From Maylandia zebra (taxonomy: Eukaryota; Chordata; Actinopteri; Cichliformes; Cichlidae): DNA of 64,000 nucleotides. The stretch covers positions 1,128,501-1,192,500 of the forward strand of contig NC_135187.1 of the NCBI RefSeq assembly GCF_041146795.1, written 5' to 3'. The notes below the pieces were generated by a model. The model was not told the origin of the DNA. It did not search any database and worked only from the letters and a program-made list of their open reading frames with translations. A program made the position numbers and the translations under genes. Below, piece after piece: positions 9,607-21,600 of the stretch (its first letter is position 1; each line of letters starts with the position of its first letter).

Positions 9607-12600
9607 TTAAAAATATGAGCTAAGAACATGTGGTATTAGAGCCAGAACTAGGGACAAAAAGCTGAAGTTGTTAACAATAGCAGAGGAGGTGGTTTTTGTT
9701 GTGGTTGATGATTTAGTTGGGGTTGATGTTGCTGTACTTCGGGTTGTTGTTGGTGCAGTTGTGGTTGTTGTTTTCACAGTTGTGGTTTTTGTTGGGGCGG
9801 CAGTGGTGGTTGGCGCAGTTGTGGTTGTTGTTGGTGCAGTTGTGGTTGTTGTTTTCACAGTTGTGGCTTTTGTTGGGGCGGCAGTTGTGGTTGGCGCAGT
9901 TGTGGTTGTTGTTGGAGCAGCTGTGGCTGTTGTTGGGGCAGCTGTACTTGTTGTTGCAGCACCTATGGTTGAGGGTGCAGTTGGTATTGAGGTTGGAGCA
10001 GCTGTGGTTGTTGTTAGAGAAGCTGTGGTTGTTTTTGGAGCAGCTGTAGTTGTTTTTGGAGCAGCTGTGGTTGTTGTGGGTCCAGTTGTGGTTATTGTTG
10101 AGGCAACAGTTGTGGTTGTTGTTGGAGCATCTGTAGTTGTTGTTGGAGCAGCTGTCGTTGTTGTTGGAACAGGTCTAGTTGTTGTTGGAGCAGCTGTGGT
10201 TGTGGCCGCAGTTGTGGTTGTTGTTGGAGCAGTTGTGGTTGTTGTTGGAGCAGCTGTGGTTGTTGTTTGATGAGGTGTGGTAGTTGGAGCAGCTGTGGTT
10301 GTTGTGGGTGCATCTGCAGTTGTGGGCGCAGTTGTGGTTGTTGTTGGGGAGACAGTTGTGGTTGTTGTTGGGGAGACAGTTGTGGTTTTTGTTGGAGCAG
10401 CTGTGGTTATTGGTGGAGCAGCTGTGGTTGTTGTGGGTGCAGCTGTGGTTGTTGTGGCGAAAGTTGTGGTTGTTGTTGGGGCGACAGTTGTGGTTGTTCT
10501 TGGAACAGCTGTAGTTGTTGGAGCACCTGTACTTGAGGATCTAGTTGTTGTTGTTGGTGGCAAAGCTGTGGTTGTTGTTGGAGCAGCTGTAGTTGTTGTT
10601 GGAGCAGCTGTGGTTGTTGTGGGTGCAGTTGTGGTTGTTGTGGGTGCAGTTGTGGTAGTTGTTGGAGCAGCTGTAGTTGTTGTGGGTGCAGCTGTGGTTG
10701 AGGGTGTTGTTGTTGTTGTTGGGGAAGCTGTGGTTGATGTTGGAGCAGTTGTGGTTGTTGTTGGAGCAGCTGTGGTTATTGTGGGTGCAGTTGTGGTAGT
10801 TGTTGGAGCAGCTGTAGTTGTTGTGGGTGCAGCTGTGGTTGAGGGTGTTGTTGTTGTTGTTGGGGAAGCTGTGGTTGATGTTGGAGCAGCTGTAGTTGTT
10901 GTTGGAGCAGCTGTGTTTGTTGTGGGTGCAATTGTGGTAGTTGTTGGGGAGACAGTTGTGGTTGTTGTTGGAACAGCTGTAGTTGTTGTTGGAGCAGCTG
11001 CAGTTGTGGCCACAGTTGTGGTTGTGGTTGTTGGAGCAGTTGTGGTTGTCTTTGGAGCAGCTGTAGTTGTTGTTGGAGCAGCTGTGGTTGTTGTGGGTGC
11101 AGCTGTGTTTGTTGTGGGTGCAATTGTGGTAGTTGTTGGGGAGACAGTTGTGGTTGTCTTTGGAGCAGCTGTAGTTGTTGTTGGAGCAGCTGCAGTTGTG
11201 GCCACAGTTGTGGTTGTGGTTGTTGGAGCAGTTGTGGTTGTCTTTGGAGCAGCTGTAGTTGTTGTTGGAGCAGCTGTGGTTGTTGTGGGAGCAGCTGTGG
11301 TTGAGGGAGTGTTTGTTGTTGTTGTTGTTGAGGAAGCTGTGGTTGTTGTTGAGGCAGCTGTAGTTGTGGCCGAAATTGTGGTTGTTGTTGGGGAGACAGT
11401 TGTTGTTGTTGTTGGCGCAGTTGTGGTTGTTGTTGGAGCACCTGTAGTTGTTGTTGGAGCAGTTGTGGTTGTTGTTGGGGCAGCTGTGGTTGTTGTGTGT
11501 GCAGTTGTGGCTGTTGTTGCTGTTGGGGAATCTGTGGTTGTTGTTGGAGCAGCTGTAGTTGTTGTTGGAGCAGCTGTGGTTGTTGTGGGTGCAGTTGTGG
11601 TAGTTGTTGTGGCGACAGTTGTGGTTGTTCTTGGAACAGCTGTAGTAGTTGGAGCACCTGTACTTGAGGGTGCAGTTGTTGTTGTTGGTGGCAAAGCTGT
11701 GGTTGTTGTTGGAACAGCTGTAGTTGTTGTTGGAGCAGCTTTAGTTGAGGGTGCAGTTGTGGTTGTTGTTGGAGCAGTTGAAGTTGTTGTTGGAGCAGCT
11801 GTGGTTGTTGTTGGAGCAGCTGTGGTTGTTGTGGGTGCAGTTGTGGTAGTTGTTGGAGCAGCTGTGGTTGTTGTTGGAGCAACTGTGGTTGAGGGTGCAG
11901 TTGGTGTTGTTGTTGGGGCAACAGTTGTTGTTGTTGTTGGAGCAGCTGTAGTTGTTGTTGTAGCAGCTGTGGCTGTTGTTGGGGCAGCTGTGGTTGTGGT
12001 TGGTACAGTTGTGGTTGTGGTTGTTGGAGCAGCAGTTGTTGTTGTTGGAGCACCTGTAGTTGAGGGTGCAGTTGTAGTTGTTGTTACTGTTGGGGAAGCT
12101 GTGGTTCTTGTTGGAGCAGCTGTAGTTGTTGTTGTAGCAGCTGTGGCTGTTGTTGGGGCAGCTGTGGTTGTTGTTGGTGCAGTTGTGGCTGTTGTTAGGG
12201 CGGCAGTTGTGGTTGGTACAGTTGTGGTTGTGGTTGTTGGAGCAGCAGTTGTTGTTGTTGGAGCACCTGTAGTTGAGGGTGCAGTTGTAGTTGTTGTTGC
12301 TGTTGGGGAAGCTGTGGTTCTCGTTGGAGCAGCTGTAGTTGAGGGTGCAGTTGTAGTTGTTGTTGCTGTTGGGGAAGCTGTGGTTCTTGTTGGAGCAGCT
12401 GTAGTTGTTGTTGGAGAAGCTGTGGTTGTTGTTGGAGCATTTGCAGTTGTGGCCAAAGTTGTGGTTGTTGTTGGCGCAGTTGCTGTTGTGGTTGTTGGAG
12501 CAACGGTTGTTGTTGTTGGAGCACCTGTAGTTGACCGTGCAGTTGTTGTTGTTGTTGCTGTTGGGGAAGCTGTGGTTGTTATTGGGGCAACAGTTGTGGT

Positions 12601-15600
12601 TGTTGTTGGAACAGCTGTAGTTGTTGTTGGAGCACCTGTAGTTGATGGTGCAGTTGTTGTTGTTTTTGGGGAAGCTGTTGTTGTTGTTGGAGCAGCTGTG
12701 GTTGTTGTGGGTGCAACAGTTGTGGTAGTTGTTGTGGCGACAGTTGTGGTTGTTCTTGGAACAGCTGTAGTTGTTGGAGCACCTGTACTTGAGGGTGCAG
12801 TTGTTGTTGTTGGTGGCAAAGCTGTGGTTGTTGTTGGAACAGCTGTAGTTGTTGTTGGAGCACCTGTAGTTGAGGGTGCAGTTGTAGTTGTTGTTGGGGA
12901 GGCTGTGGTTGTTGTTGGAGCAGTTGAAGTTGTTGTTGCAGCAGCTGTGGTTGTTGTTGGAGCAGCTGTGGTTGTTGTGGGTGCAGTTGTGGTAGTTGTT
13001 GGAGCAGCTGTGGTTGTTGTTGGAGCAACTGTGGTTGAGGGTGCAGTTGTTGTTGTTGTTGGGGCAACAGTTGTTGTTGTTATTGGAGCAGCTGTAGTTG
13101 TTGTTGGAGCATTTTTGGTTGAGGCAGCAGGTGTAGTTGTTGGGGCAACAGTTGTGGTTGTTGTTGTTTGGGCAACGGTTGTGGTTGTTGTTGGATCAGC
13201 TGTAGTTGTTGTTGGAGCAGCTGTGGTTGTTGTGGGTGAAGTTGTGGTAGTTGTTGTGGCGGCAGTTGTGGTTGTTGTTGGAACAGCTGTAGTTGTTGTT
13301 GGAGCACCTGTAGTTGAGGGTGCAGTTGTTGTTGTTGTTGGAGCAGCTGTGTTTTTTGTGGGTGCAATTGTGGTAGTTGTTTGGGAGACAGTTGTGGTTG
13401 TTGTTGGAACAGCTGTAGTTGTTGTTGGAGCAGCTGCAGTTGTGGCCACAGTTGTGGTTGTTGATGGAGCAGCTGTGGTTGTTGTGTGTGCAGCTGTGGT
13501 TGAGGGTGTTGTTGGTGTTGTTGAGGAAGCTGTGGTTGTTGTTGGGGAAGCTGTAGTTGTTGTTGGAGCAGCTGTGGTTGAGGGAGTTGTTGATGTTGTT
13601 GTTTTTGTTGAGGAAGCTGTGGTTGTTGTTGGGGCAGCTGTGGTTGTTGTTGGTGCAGTTGTGGCTGCTGTTAGGGCGGCAGTTGTGGTTGGCGCAGTTG
13701 TGGTTGTGGTTGTTGGAGCAGCGGTTTTTGTTGTTGGAGCAGCTGTAGTTGTTGTTGGAGCAGCTGTGGTTGTTGTGGGTGCAGTTGTGGTAGTTGTTGT
13801 GGCGACAGTTGTGGTTGTTCTTGGAACAGCTGTAGTTGTTGGAGCACCTGTACTTGAGGGTGCAGTTGTTGTTGTTGGTGAGGAAGCTGTGGTTGTTGTT
13901 GGAACAGCTTTAGTTGTTGTTGGAGCACCTGTAGTTGAGGGTGCAGTTGTAGCTGTTGCTGGGGAGGCTGTGGTTGTTGTTGGAGCAGCTGTAGTTGTTG
14001 TTGTAGCAGCTGTGGCTGTTGTTGTAGCAGCTGTGGCTGTTGTTGGGGCAGCTGTGGTTGTTGTGGGTGCAGTTGTGGTAGTTGTTGTGGCGACAGTTGT
14101 GGTTGTTCTTGGAACAGCTGTAGTTGTTGGAGCACCTGTACTTGAGGGTGCAGTTGTTGTTGTTGGTGAGGAAGCTGTGGTTGTTGTTGGAACAGCTTTA
14201 GTTGTTGTTGGAGCACCTGTAGTTGAGGGTGCAGTTGTAGCTGTTGCTGGGGAGGCTGTGGTTGTTGTTGGAGCAGCTGTAGTTGTTGTTGTAGCAGCTG
14301 TGGCTGTTGTTAGGGCGGCAGTTGTGGTTGGTACAGTTGTGGTTGTTGTTGGAGCAGCTGTGGTTGTTGTGGGTGCAGTTGTGGTTGTTGTTGGAGCAGC
14401 TGTGGTTATAGTGGGTGCAGTTTTGGTAGTTGTTGGAGCAGCTGTACTTGTTGTGGGTGCAGCTGTGGTTGAGGGTGTTGTTGTTGTTGGGGAAGCTGTG
14501 GTTGGTGTTGGAGCAGCTGTGTTTGTTGTGGGTGCAATTGTGGTAGTTGTTGGGGAGACAGTTGTGGTTGTTGTTGGAACAGCTGCAGTTGTGGCCACAG
14601 TTGTGGTAGTTGTTGGAGCAGCTGTGGTTGTTGTTGGAGCAACTGTGGTTGAGGCCGCAGTTGTGATTGTTGGGGCAACAGTTGTGGTTCTTGTTGTTTG
14701 GGCAACGGTTGTGGTTGTTGTTGGAGCAGCTGTAGTTGTTGTTGGAGCAGCTGTGGTTGTTGTGGGTGCAGTTGTGGTAGTTGTTGGGGCGGCAGTTGTG
14801 GTTGTTGTTGGAACAGCTGTAGTTGTTGTTGGAGCACCTGTAGTTGATGGTGTAGTTGTTGTTGTTGTTGGAGCAGCTGTGGTTATAGTGGGTGCAGTTT
14901 TGGTAGTTGTTGGAGCAGCTGTACTTGTTGTGGGTGCAGCTGTGGTTGAGGGTGTTGTTGTTGTTGGGGAAGCTGTGGTTGGTGTTGGAGCAGCTGTGTT
15001 TGTTGTGGGTGCAGTTGTGGTTGTTGTTGGAGCAGCTGTGGTTATAGTGGGTGCAGTTTTGGTAGTTGTTGGAGCAGCTGTACTTGTTGTGGGTGCAGCT
15101 GTGGTTGAGGGTGTTGTTGTTGTTGGGGAAGCTGTGGTTGGTGTTGGAGCAGCTGTGTTTGTTGTGGGTGCAATTGTGGTAGTTGTTGGGGAGACAGTTG
15201 TGGTTGTTGTTGGAACAGATGTAGTTGTTGTTGGAACAGCTGCAGTTGTGGCCACAGTTGTGGTTGTTGTAGAAGCAGCTGTGGTTGTTGTTGGAGCAGC
15301 TGCAGTTGTGGCCGCAGTTGTAGTTGTTGTTGGAGCAGCTGCAGTTGTGGCCACAGTTGTGGTTGTTGTTGGAGGAGTTGTAGTTGTTGTTGGAGCACCT
15401 GTAGTTGATGGTGTAGTTGTTGTTGTTGTTGGGGAAGCTGTGGTAGTTGTTGGGGCGGCAGTTGTGGTTGTTGTTGGAACAGCTATAGTTGTTGTTGGAG
15501 CACCTGTAGTTGATGGTGTAGTTGTTGTTGTTGTTGGGGAAGCTGTGGTTGTTGTTGGAGCAGCTGTAGTTGTTGTTGGAGCAGCTGTGGCTGTTGTTGG

Positions 15601-18600
15601 GGCAGCTGTGGTTGTTGTTGGTGCAGTTGTGGCTGTTGTTAGGGCGGCAGTTGTGGTTGTGGTTGTTGGAACAACTGTTGTTGTTGTTGTTGGAGCACCT
15701 GTAGTTGACGGTGCAGTTGTTGTTGTTGTTGCTGTTGGGGAAGCTGTGGTTGTTGTTGGAGCAGCTGTAGTTGTTATTGGAGCAGCTGTGGTTGAGGGAG
15801 TTGTTGTTGTTGTTGTTTTTGAGGAAGCTGTGGTTGTGGCCACAGTTGTGGTTGTTGTTGGAGCAGCTGTAGTTGTTGTGGGTGCAGCTGTGGTTGTGGG
15901 TGCAGTTGTTGTTGTTGGCGAAGCTGTGGTTGTTGTGGCCTCAGTTGTGGTTGTTGTTGGAGCAGTTGTAGTTGTTGTTGGAGCAGCTGTGGTTGTTGTG
16001 GGTGCAGTTGTGGTAGTTGTTGGAGCAGCTGTGGTTGTTGTTGGAGCAGCTGTGGTTGAGGGTGTTGTTGTTTTTGTTGTTGAGGAAGCTGTGGTTGTTG
16101 TTGGGGCAGCTGTAGTTGTTGTTGGGGCAGCTGTAGTTGTTGTTGGCGAAGCTGTGGTTGTTGTGGCCTCAGTTGTGGTTGTTGTTGGAGCAGTTGTGGT
16201 TGTTGCTGGAACAGCTGTAGTTGTTGTTGGAGCAGCTGCAGTTGTGGCCACAGTTGTGGTTGTTGTTGGAACAGCTGTAGTTGTTTTTGGAGCAGCTGTG
16301 GTTGTTGTTGTAGCAGCTGTGGCTGTTGTTGGGGCAGCTGTGGTTGTTGTTGGTGCAGTTGTGGCTGTTGTTAGGGCGGCAGTTGTGGTTGGTACAGTTG
16401 TGGTTGTGGTTGTTGGGGCAGCAGTTGTTGTTGTTGGAGCACCTGTAGTTGAGGGTGCAGTTGTAGTTGTTGTTGCTGTTGGGGAAGCTGTGGTTCTTGT
16501 TGGAGCAGCTGTAGTTGAGGGTGCAGTTGTAGTTGTTGTTGCTGTTGGGGAAGCTGTGGTTCTTGTTGGAGCAGCTGTAGTTGATGGTGTAGCTGTTGTT
16601 GTTGTTGGGGAAGCTGTGGTTGTTGTTGGAGCAGCTGTAGTTGTTGTTGGAGCAGCTGTGGTTGTTGTGGGTGCAGTTGTGGTTGTTGTTGGAGCAGCTG
16701 TGGTTATAGTGGGTGCAGTTTTGGTAGTTGTTGGAGCAGCTGTACTTGTTGTGGGTGCAGCTGTGGTTGAGGGTGTTGTTGTTGTTGGGGAAGCTGTGGT
16801 TGGTGTTGTTTGGGCAACGGTTGTGGTTGTTGTTGGAGCAGCTGTAGTTGTTGTTGGAGCAGCTGTGGTTGTTGTGGGTGCAGTTGTGGTAGTTGTTGGG
16901 GCGGCAGTTGTGGTTGTTGTTGGAACAGCTGTAGTTGTTGTTGGAGCACCTGTAGTTGATGGTGTAGTTGTTGTTGTTGTTGGGGAAGCTGTGGTTGTTG
17001 TTGGAGCAGCTGTAGTTGTTGTTGGAGCAGCTGTGGTTGTTGTGGGTGCAGTTGTGGTTGTTGTTGGAGCAGCTGTGGTTATAGTGGGTGCAGTTTTGGT
17101 AGTTGTTGGAGCAGCTGTACTTGTTGTGGGTGCAGCTGTGGTGGAGGGTGTTGTTGTTGTTGGGGAAGCTGTGGTTGGTGTTGGAGCAGCTGTGTTTGTT
17201 GTGGGTGCAATTGTGGTAGTTGTTGGGGAGACAGTTGTGGTTGTTGGAACAGATGTAGTTGTTGTTGGAACAGCTGCAGTTGTGGCCACAGTTGTGGTTG
17301 TTGTAGAAGCAGCTGTGGTTGTTGTTGGAGCAGCTGCAGTTGTGGCCAAAGTTGTGGTTGTTGTTGGAGCAGTTGTAGTTGTTGTTGGAGCAGCTGTGGT
17401 TGTTGTTGGAGCAGCTGTGGTTGAGGGTGTTGTTGTTTTTGTTGTTGAGGAAGCTGTGGTTGTTGTTGGGGCAGCTGTAGTTGTTGTTGGCGAAGCTGTG
17501 GTTGTTGTGGCCTCAGTTGTGGTTGTTGTTGGAGCAGTTGTGGTTGTTGTTGGAGCAGCTGTAGTTGTGGCCACAGTTGTTGTTGTTGTTGGAGCAGCTG
17601 TGGTTGAGGGTGTTGTTGTTTTTGTTGTTGAGGAAGCTGTGGTTGTTGTTGGGGCAGCTGTAGTTGTTGTTGGAGCAGCTGTAGTTGTTGTTGGAGCAGC
17701 TGTGGTTGTGGCCACAGTTGTGGTTGTTGTTGGAACAGCTGTAGTTGTTGTTGGAGCAGCTGCAGTTGTGGCCACAGTTGTGGTTGTTGTTGGAACAGCT
17801 GTAGTTGTTGTTGGAGCAGCTGTGGTTGTTGTTGGGGCAGCTGTAGTTGTTGTTGGAGCAGCTGTGGTTGAGGGAGTTGTTGTTGTTGTTGTTGTTGAGG
17901 AAGTTGTGGTTGTTGTTGGGGCAGCTGTAGTTGTTGTTGGAGCAGCTGTGGTTGAGAGTGCAGTTGTAGTTGTTGTTGCTGTTGGGGAAGCTGTGGTTCT
18001 TGTTGGAGCAGCTGTAGTTGAGGGTGCAGTTGTAGTTGTTGTTGCTGTTGGGGAAGCTGTGGTTCTTGTTGGAGCAGCTGTAGTTGATGGTGTAGCTGTT
18101 GTTGTTGTTGGTGAAGCTGTGGTTGTTGTGGGTGCAGTTGTGGTTGTTGTTGGAGCAGCTGTGGTTATAGTGGGTGCAGTTTTGGTAGTTGTTGGAGCAG
18201 CTGTACTTGTTGTGGGTGCAGCTGTGGTTGAGGGTGTTGTTGTTGTTGGGGAAGCTGTGGTTGGTGTTGTTTGGGCAACGGTTGTGGTTGTTGTTGGAGC
18301 AGCTGTAGTTGTTGTTGGAGCAGCTGTGGTTGTTGTGGGTGCAGTTGTGGTAGTTGTTGGGGCGGCAGTTGTGGTTGTTGTTGGAACAGCTGTAGTTGTT
18401 GTTGGAGCACCTGTAGTTGATGGTGTAGTTGTTGTTGTTGTTGGGGAAGCTGTGGTTGTTGTTGGAGCAGCTGTAGTTGTTGTTGGAGCTGCTGTGGTTG
18501 TTGTGGGTGCAGTTGTGGTTGTTGTTGGAGCAGCTGTGGTTATAGTGGGTGCAGTTTTGGTAGTTGTTGGAGCAGCTGTACTTGTTGTGGGTGCAGCTGT

Positions 18601-21600
18601 GGTGGAGGGTGTTGTTGTTGTTGGGGAAGCTGTGGTTGGTGTTGGAGCAGCTGTGTTTGTTGTGGGTGCAATTGTGGTAGTTGTTGGGGAGACAGTTGTG
18701 GTTGTTGGAACAGATGTAGTTGTTGTTGGAACAGCTGCAGTTGTGGCCACAGTTGTGGTTGTTGTAGAAGCAGCTGTGGTTGTTGTTGGAGCAGCTGCAG
18801 TTGTGGCCAAAGTTGTGGTTGTTGTTGGAGCAGTTGTAGTTGTTGTTGGAGCAGCTGTGGTTGTTGTTGGAGCAGCTGTGGTTGAGGGTGTTGTTGTTTT
18901 TGTTGTTGAGGAAGCTGTGGTTGTTGTTGGGGCAGCTGTAGTTGTTGTTGGCGAAGCTGTGGTTGTTGTGGCCTCAGTTGTGTTTGTTGTTGGAGCAGTT
19001 GTGGTTGTTGTTGGAGCAGCTGTAGTTGTGGCCACAGTTGTTGTTGTTGTTGGAGCAGCTGTGGTTGAGGGTGTTGTTGTTTTTGTTGTTGAGGAAGCTG
19101 TGGTTGTTGTTGGGGCAGCTGTAGTTGTTGTTGGAGCAGCTGTAGTTGTTGTTGGAGCAGCTGTGGTTGTGGCCACAGTTGTGGTTGTTGTTGGAACAGC
19201 TGTAGTTGTTGTTGGAGCAGCTGCAGTTGTGGCCACAGTTGTGGTTGTTGTTGGAACAGCTGTAGTTGTTGTTGGAGCAGCTGTGGTTGTTGTTGGGGCA
19301 GCTGTAGTTGTTGTTGGAGCAGCTGTGGTTGAGGGAGTTGTTGTTGTTGTTGTTGTTGAGGAAGTTGTGGTTGTTGTTGGGGCAGCTGTAGTTGTTGTTG
19401 GAGCAGCTGTGGTTGAGGGTGCAGTTGTAGTTGTTGTTGCTGTTGGGGAAGCTGTGGTTCTTGTTGGGGCAGCTGTAGTTGAGGGTGCAGTTGTAGTTGT
19501 TGTTGCTGTTGGGGAAGCTGTGGTTCTTGTTGGAGCAGCTGTAGTTGATGGTGTAGCTGTTGTTGTTGTTGGTGAAGCTGTGGTTGTTGTGGGTGCAGTT
19601 GTGGTTGTTGTTGGAGCAGCTGTGGTTATAGTGGGTGCAGTTTTGGTAGTTGTTGGAGCAGCTGTACTTGTTGTGGGTGCAGCTGTGGTTGAGGGTGTTG
19701 TTGTTGTTGGGGAAGCTGTGGTTGGTGTTGTTTGGGCAACGGTTGTGGTTGTTGTTGGAGCAGCTGTAGTTGTTGTTGGAGCAGCTGTGGTTGTTGTGGG
19801 TGCAGTTGTGGTAGTTGTTGGGGCGGCAGTTGTGGTTGTTGTTGGAACAGCTGTAGTTGTTGTTGGAGCACCTGTAGTTGATGGTGTAGTTGTTGTTGTT
19901 GTTGGGGAAGCTGTGGTTGTTGTTGGAGCAGCTGTAGTTGTTGTTGGAGCTGCTGTGGTTGTTGTGGGTGCAGTTGTGGTTGTTGTTGGAGCAGCTGTGG
20001 TTATAGTGGGTGCAGTTTTGGTAGTTGTTGGAGCAGCTGTACTTGTTGTGGGTGCAGCTGTGGTGGAGGGTGTTGTTGTTGTTGGGGAAGCTGTGGTTGG
20101 TGTTGGAGCAGCTGTGTTTGTTGTGGGTGCAATTGTGGTAGTTGTTGGGGAGACAGTTGTGGTTGTTGGAACAGATGTAGTTGTTGTTGGAACAGCTGCA
20201 GTTGTGGCCACAGTTGTGGTTGTTGTAGAAGCAGCTGTGGTTGTTGTTGGAGCAGCTGCAGTTGTGGCCAAAGTTGTGGTTGTTGTTGGAGCAGTTGTAG
20301 TTGTTGTTGGAGCAGCTGTGGTTGTTGTTGGAGCAGCTGTGGTTGAGGGTGTTGTTGTTTTTGTTGTTGAGGAAGCTGTGGTTGTTGTTGGGGCAGCTGT
20401 AGTTGTTGTTGGCGAAGCTGTGGTTGTTGTGGCCTCAGTTGTGTTTGTTGTTGGAGCAGTTGTGGTTGTTGTTGGAGCAGCTGTAGTTGTGGCCACAGTT
20501 GTTGTTGTTGTTGGAGCAGCTGTGGTTGAGGGTGTTGTTGTTTTTGTTGTTGAGGAAGCTGTGGTTGTTGTTGGGGCAGCTGTAGTTGTTGTTGGAGCAG
20601 CTGTAGTTGTTGTTGGAGCAGCTGTGGTTGTGGCCACAGTTGTGGTTGTTGTTGGAACAGCTGTAGTTGTTGTTGGAGCAGCTGCAGTTGTGGCCACAGT
20701 TGTGGTTGTTGTTGGAACAGCTGTAGTTGTTGTTGGAGCAGCTGTGGTTGTTGTTGGGGCAGCTGTAGTTGTTGTTGGAGCAGCTGTGGTTGAGGGAGTT
20801 GTTGTTGTTGTTGTTGTTGAGGAAGTTGTGGTTGTTGTTGGGGCAGCTGTAGTTGTTGTTGGAGCAGCTGTGATTGAGGGAGTTGTTGTTGTTGTTGTTG
20901 TTGTTGAGGAAGCTGTGGTTGTTGTTGGGGCAGCTGTGGTTGTTGTTGGTTCAGTTGTGGCTGTTGTTAGGGCGGCAGTTGTGGTTGGAGCAGTTGTAGT
21001 TGTTGTTGGAGCAGCTGTAGTTGTTGTTGTTGGAGCAGCTGTGGTTGAGGGTGTTGTTGTTGTTGTTGTTGGGGAAGCTGTGGTTGTTGTTGGAGCAGCT
21101 GTGGTTGTTGTGGGTGCAGTTGTGGTTGTTGTTGGAGCAGCTGTGGTTATAGTGGGTGCAGTTTTGGTAGTTGTTGGAGCAGCTGTACTTGTTGTGGGTG
21201 CAGCTGTGGTTGAGGGTGTTGTTGTTGTTGGGGAAGCTGTGGTTGGTGTTGGAGCAGCTGTGTTTGTTGTGGGTGCAATTGTGGTAGTTGTTGGGGAGAC
21301 AGTTGTGGTTGTTGTTGGAACAGATGTAGTTGTTGTTGGAACAGCTGCAGTTGTGGCCACAGTTGTGGTTGTTGTAGAAGCAGCTGTGGTTGTTGTTGGA
21401 GCAGCTGCAGTTGTGGCCAAAGTTGTGGTTGTTGTTGGAGCAGTTGTGGTTGTTGTTGGCGAAGCTGTGGTTGTTGTGGCCTCAGTTGTGGTTGTTGTTG
21501 GAGTAGTTGTAGTTGTTGTTGGAGCAGCTGTGGTTGTTGTGGGTGCAGTTGTGGTAGTTGTTGGAGCAGCTGTGGTTGTTGTTGGAGCAGCTGTGGTTGA

